Source of the DNA: Mansonella perstans
Taxonomy: Eukaryota; Nematoda; Chromadorea; Rhabditida; Onchocercidae
Direction: 5' to 3'
Assembly (NCBI GenBank): GCA_037074765.1
Contig: JBAMDO010000072.1
Span: forward strand, 178,240-242,239
Length of the DNA stretch: 64,000 nucleotides
The notes beneath the pieces are model-generated. The model did not search any database and was not told the DNA's origin. It worked only from the letters and a program-made list of their open reading frames with translations. The number at the start of each line of letters is the position of its first letter. The first letter of the stretch is position 1. Below, one piece after another: positions 59,596-64,000 of the stretch. Both the position numbers and the translations under genes were made by a program.

Positions 59596-60299
59596 ATGTT
59601 GTCCGAATTTTGTTCTGAATGCGGCACAGTGCTTCCATTACCAACTGCTGCTCCGACTACTGTTACGTGTAATTATTGTCGGACGCAGTGGTATATCAAA
59701 CGTTAGTATTTCTGACAATAAATGCAATGTGAAAGTGTAATTGCACATTAGGCAGACATTTTTAATATTTTCCATGCAAGGACTATCTGACGTAACACTT
59801 TACGTCTGATCATAAAAAGATTATTGAAAAGTTATCAGTAAAAAAATTGAAACTAGAGGATATATCGGAACTTTGCTTAGTATAAAGAGACTTTTGGTAC
59901 CTCTTCTCTGTAGTGTCTACAATATATGTAGTCTATAGTGACCTCATCCTTATAGTGTTTGTAGTCTATAGTGACTTCTAGTGTCCGCATCTCAAACATT
60001 AGCCATTCTGGATAAAGGAAACTTATACTTTTTACTGATTGTTTCTTTCTTTTCATTGATTTAAATTTGCAGCTATTCGAAACAAATTGGTGAATAGATT
60101 CGAGAAAATAGTACACCAAAAACGTGTGTTGGATGTCGAAAAAAGTGCATTGGAAAATCCTGTTGTGGATAAAATTTGTGATAAATGTGGCCATGGCAAG
60201 ATGAGCTATGCATGTCGACAAACACGATCTGCTGATGAAGGACAAACAGTATTTTATATGTGTTTGAAATGTAATTATAATATGGTAGAAAATGCCTGA
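59596..60299 (+). CDS. rpoa-12: RNA polymerase I subunit RPA12 (110 aa)
   Basis: Exons 59596-59701 and 60073-60299, joined in phase 1. The N-terminal zinc ribbon starts MLSEFCSECGTVLP and closes with CNYC. The C-terminal TFIIS-like ribbon has CDKCGHGKMSYACRQTRSAD and EGQTVFYMCLKCNY. The acidic pair in RSADEG is the residue pair that enters the polymerase active site for RNA cleavage. It is slightly shorter than human POLR1H (126 aa) and yeast Rpa12 (125 aa), mostly in the linker. A core subunit for rRNA transcription, proofreading and termination. Its 3' end faces MPPE1 with only 155 bases between stop codons. Confidence 0.92.
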
Positions 60300-60312
60300 A
60301 ATTATACATTCG

Positions 60313-60363
60313 AATAAAGTAATTCGTGTTCATGAAAACTGAACGATATCAATAAAATTTATT
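60313..60363. terminator. Convergent poly(A) signals, RPA12 and MPPE1
   Basis: AATAAA on the plus strand at 60313-60318 (and 60351-60356) suits RPA12. AATAAA on the minus strand at 60363-60358 suits MPPE1. The two 3' ends are therefore interlaced within about 50 bases. Confidence 0.6.
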
Positions 60364-60454
60364 TGAAATAAAAGTTTGAAAATGATTACTTAATCGCTCT
60401 TCTGAATTATGCTCTGATATGGCAAATATGAGTGCTGGTACTGTGAACAGGAAA

Positions 60455-63387
60455 TTAAATGTAGAACAAAAGAAGTATTATGCCTAAAACGACCATGACA
60501 TAGGTACCGATAACAGTTTTTTCATTTGGTAGAAAGCATTTGCTAACTTGAATATCATCAGACATTATGGTGACAAGAAGAAATGCAGGCTGTCCAATAT
60601 TCCGCCATGAAAATGACGACAATGTCCATTCATACACACTATATGGTGATGGCCACCTATAATAAATATTGAAATAAACGTTAAAAGCGTAATGGAAACA
60701 TTTTTCTTCAAAGGTCAAGAATTATTAACCTTTCCAGATGATGGGAAATCTCGCGGAATAAATTTAAAGTCATACAGATTCTAGCAAGACCGTAAACTAT
60801 TTATAAAATAAGACCAAACAGATTCTTAAACATGTGAGGGCTTTTTACGGCAGAGTTTTAAATTTATAGTTGATTTATAAATGATTGATATGTTTATGGT
60901 TCATGTCAAATTTTGGAACTGAAACCCACCAAGTTTGACAACTGTAGTGTGTATGACCACTGAAAATAGCCCGAGGCTTCAACTTTTCCAAGATATAATA
61001 AGAGGATGCATTGGAAAGGCAATCAAGGCCAACACGAAAAAGATTCGTTTTTATTGATTTTGGAGTTGCGTCATAGTCATCCGGACAATCCTCATCGCTT
61101 ACCCTGAACTTTAAAAATTATATAAATTTTTTTTGAATCATCCAATGCAAAATTTATTTTCGGGAAAACACTTGTAATTTTCACTTGAATAATTTAGAAG
61201 AAATCCCATTTGAAATGAAAGATATTGAGAAAAACAATTCGATCGAATACAGCAATGATGTTGAGCATATCTGATGATAATTTTAGGTAAAAACTGAGAG
61301 GTAGCTAAAGCCAGCATAACTTAGTCAATCTTGATAGACTAGGATGAATGAATAGAAAGAAAAGAAACTTTAAATTCCATTAAAACTCACCTGTATAGTG
61401 GAATGTGAAGTAAAAGTATAGGTCTTGAGTGTATGTTACATACTGTTACATTTTTGATGCAGTCAAAATTTCGACTTAATTCTTCAATCTGACGTTCAGT
61501 GGCGGTGCAGAGGGAACAGCCATCACGTTCCATCGTCATTGAATTTAGTAACACAAAATGATTCCCACCAATAACAATGTGATCCGCAAATGACCGCGAA
61601 AAATGCTCCGACAGAAATTGCAGTCGTGCTGGATGGATCCTGATTGAATGAAACTTTTTTATGGTGGAAATTTCGAGAAATGTGAAGCTCTGAATTTTTT
61701 GATGATTTTTTCATAAGTTTGACGATATACAAAAAGAGATCAATATGTCAATGCATTTAATTTATCATTTTATTACTATTAGCAAACTAATACAGTTTCC
61801 AGTGGATCAAGTTACAGTTATCCTTTAATATGTATAACTGTAACTATATGTTGCAATCTCGTAAAAACAAACTGAATTGAATTAGACAATTAATTGACCA
61901 AAAATGTACAAGTTCAGCTCTAAAAACTTCCGTGATATAAACTCCTCGAACTTCGATAAGCTCGAAATTAAAACCGTATAAAGTATTATAAAACTTACTG
62001 ATTATGAAATCCAATATCATGATTACCCAGAATACACTGCCTCTCAACATCTTTAGGTACATAAAACAGTTCATTGAAACGATTTACATAATTCATAAGT
62101 TCCTGCTGATTACTTATGGCACCCTCATCAAACAAATCGCCTGAAATTGTTTGTTTTTCTCCAAAATCCTCAAAAAATTTCCCGTTCATTTAATAAAAAA
62201 AAAAAAAAAAGCAACTTTCATTCGCTATTTTCCTGCAAATCCATTTTATTATCAAATATTGGGAGGAAAAATATTATCAATAAAAATTACATGTTTGAAA
62301 TATATGGATGTAAACTAAGAAAAAACTGCATATTGACAAGTAATTCTAATGCTGTTTAAACAAACCTAAAAAAAAAACAGCATGTGGATGCATCAGTGAG
62401 ATAGCTGACTGAAACGATCGATACATTTGCCATTCCCTGAAAAAATAACAAATCCAAATATCCAATCATAAATATGCGCTCATTCTTCTTTATAATTCAA
62501 ATATAGATACATAAAATTTAACTGAATGAGAAGTACTGGAAATCTGTTATGTAAATGAAAACTGTGGGATGAATTGAAATTCAAACAAAATGGATTATAA
62601 CCAAGCCTTTATTCATTCTTTTAAAATTTCCAAATATATTACAATAAATTCATAGTATAATGTAAAGTCATCAGGCTTCCCCACCTCCCAAAAAAAGAAA
62701 ACTCGCACTCACATCTTAGAACTACAACACAAAAGTTATTGTGATTCTATGTTGCAAATATTTTTATCAAATTATTGTTTACAATTAACCATAAAGTTTA
62801 CTTATATAATGAAATTTTTTTTAATTTTTATTCTCTATACACATAATCAATCATTATAATTTTACAATAAATATTATTTAATCAATAAAATTAAATTTTT
62901 TTTTGTACTTTTACCTATCCAAAATATTTCACTTTTTCATATTGACGTTGTTATTTTACGTGCTTAATGTAACTTTTAATTTTGATATAATCATGAAAAT
63001 AGAAAATGATTTTATTTGATAATAGAAATAGAAAATGCCTTTAAATGAAATTCTTCTTTCACTTTAATCTTTTGCAAAAAAAAAAGTAAAAACATTTAAA
63101 GCGAACCGTCTTAATTTGTCAAACCAATGACCTCGGCGAGGTCCAAGGAGATGAATATCGGTTAACATCATTACTCTCGTCTCCTTTTTCTTTTGTTGAC
63201 CTTTTGATGATAAAACAGGCCACGAACATTTCATATAGATCGTTATATAGTATATTAAATACTCGTTGTAAAGAATCGTTATGATGACGATAAACGGAAT
63301 GCATAATCGAATTGCCATTCTAATATTATTCATGTCTGCACACTCCAAATGTCTTATTCTCATCCTATCGAATTTTACACATTCCAT
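60455..63387 (-). CDS. mppe1: Metallophosphoesterase 1 (MPPE1/PGAP5), 372 aa
   Basis: Six exons: 63387-63107, 62436-62366, 62140-61999, 61639-61391, 61103-60930 and 60656-60455, all in phase. An N-terminal TM segment (about residues 25-50) precedes the phosphoesterase motifs in order: MLTDIHLLG, GHWFDKLRREWQMYRSFQ, FLGDLFDEG, GNHDIGFHNQ, NSMTMERDGCSLC, LHIPLYR and SGHTHYSC. Then come FSWRNIGQPAFLL and a C-terminal TM helix. Human MPPE1 has 396 aa. It is a manganese-dependent ER/Golgi enzyme that removes ethanolamine phosphate from GPI anchors so that GPI proteins leave the ER. The first donor (CG/GTTCGC) is unusual but fixed by frame and homology. No KKxx retrieval signal is visible at the C-terminus (LLLFYI). 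Confidence 0.92.
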
Positions 63388-63472
63388 CCATTAAATGTAG
63401 CGAAAAATTGTGACGCAAAAACATCTCACTGGCGAAATGTCGCCACAATGTCTCGAACTATGTTATCGCGGG
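63388..63472. promoter_or_regulatory. Short interval between MPPE1 start and satellite
   Basis: Only about 85 bases separate the MPPE1 start codon from the satellite array, so the promoter must overlap or lie beyond the repeats. Confidence 0.4.
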
Positions 63473-64000
63473 AATCAGAGAGATGAATTGACTGAATCAG
63501 AGAGATGAATCGACTTAATCAGAGAGATGAATCGACTGAATCAGAGAGATGAATCGACTTAATCAGAGAGATGAATCGATTTAATCAGAGAGATGAATCG
63601 ACTGAATCAGAGAGATGAATCGACTGAATCAAGGAGATGAATCGACTGAATCAGAGAGATGAATCGACTGAATCAGAGAGATGAATCGACTTAATCAGAG
63701 AGATGAATCGATTTAATCAGAGAGATGAATCGACTGAATCAGAGAGATGAATTGACTGAATCAAGGAGATGAATCGACTGAATCAAGGAGATGAATCGAC
63801 TGAATCAAGGAGATGAATCGACTGAATCAAGGAGATGAATCGACTGAATCAGAGAGATGAATCGACTGAATCAAGGAGATGAATCGACTGAATCAGAGAG
63901 ATGAATTGACTGAATCAGGGAGATAGATCGACTGAATCAGAGATGAATCGACTGAATCAGAGAGATGAATCGACTGAATCAGAGAGATGAATCTGAATCA
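63473..64000. repeat. 22-bp satellite array, ~24 units, runs off window
   Basis: The unit begins AATCAGAGAGATG and ends AATCGACTG. Variants are AATCAAGGAG in place of AATCAGAGAG, and GACTTAATC or GATTTAATC at the unit boundary. One unit near 63932 is two bases short. A variant pair (GACTT then GATTT) recurs 132 bases apart (63556 and 63688), i.e. six units, hinting at higher-order structure. No coding frame is intended. Confidence 0.95.

Noticed and set aside
59877..60333. Minus-strand ORFs of 122 and 86 codons over RPA12
   Set aside because: They are shadows of the RPA12 second exon and its intron, whose plus-strand frame has clear zinc-ribbon motifs.
61523..61732. 69-codon minus ORF (KKSSKNSELHISRNF...)
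   Set aside because: It is a shadow frame of MPPE1 exon 4. The phase from exon 3 and the acceptor at 61641-61640 select another frame with the phosphoesterase motifs.
63473..64000. CRISPR-like regular array
   Set aside because: The 22-bp units are head to tail without unique spacers, in a spliced eukaryotic genome. It is satellite DNA.

Overview
This is AT-rich eukaryotic DNA with short spliced genes (GTAAGT-like donors, TTTCAG/TTTTAG acceptors), probable trans-splice acceptors a few bases before start codons, transthyretin-like and CBF-beta/BRO-1-like genes. Together these point to a nematode. A clade III or filarial species would fit the base composition, but the sequence does not prove it.

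Left part, about 1-42 kb: a mosaic of direct and inverted segmental duplications. Five apparently intact copies and one broken copy of a three-exon gene encode small secreted proteins. Each has a conserved signal peptide, a short spacer, usually a glycine-rich hydrophobic patch (LGFLAGS-like), and a Tyr/Pro/Gly-rich tail. I know no established family for them. Around them lie copies of a transthyretin-like (TTL) gene, mostly damaged, a Cys-containing unknown protein, a 79-codon ORF, a short signal-peptide exon and membrane ORFs. Much of 15.0-27.9 kb is a large inverted repeat with arms of 4-5 kb around a spacer of about 3.6 kb. At 36.6-38.4 kb is a TGF-beta superfamily ligand gene (signal peptide, prodomain, RETR cleavage site, cystine knot) whose last exon looks damaged. 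A fragment at 32.5-32.9 kb keeps an intact last exon but carries a different frameshift.

Middle, 41.2-50.6 kb: a four-exon CBF-beta homologue (bro-1-like, minus strand), whose 3' half was copied as pseudogenes to about 10.45-11.4 kb and 1-0.87 kb. Next come microsatellite-rich DNA, two weak small gene models, and a clear four-exon mitochondrial ribosomal protein mL54 gene (minus strand).

Right part, 51.8-63.4 kb: compact single-copy housekeeping genes. These are EDC3 (mRNA decapping enhancer; LSm, FDF and YjeF_N parts), TMEM170, the RNA polymerase I subunit RPA12 (all plus strand) and the metallophosphoesterase MPPE1/PGAP5 (minus strand, convergent with RPA12). The window ends in a 22-bp satellite array that starts about 85 bp upstream of the MPPE1 start codon.

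Exon boundaries were read by eye from splice motifs and frame phase. Protein identities rest on family motifs I recognise; no database search was run.
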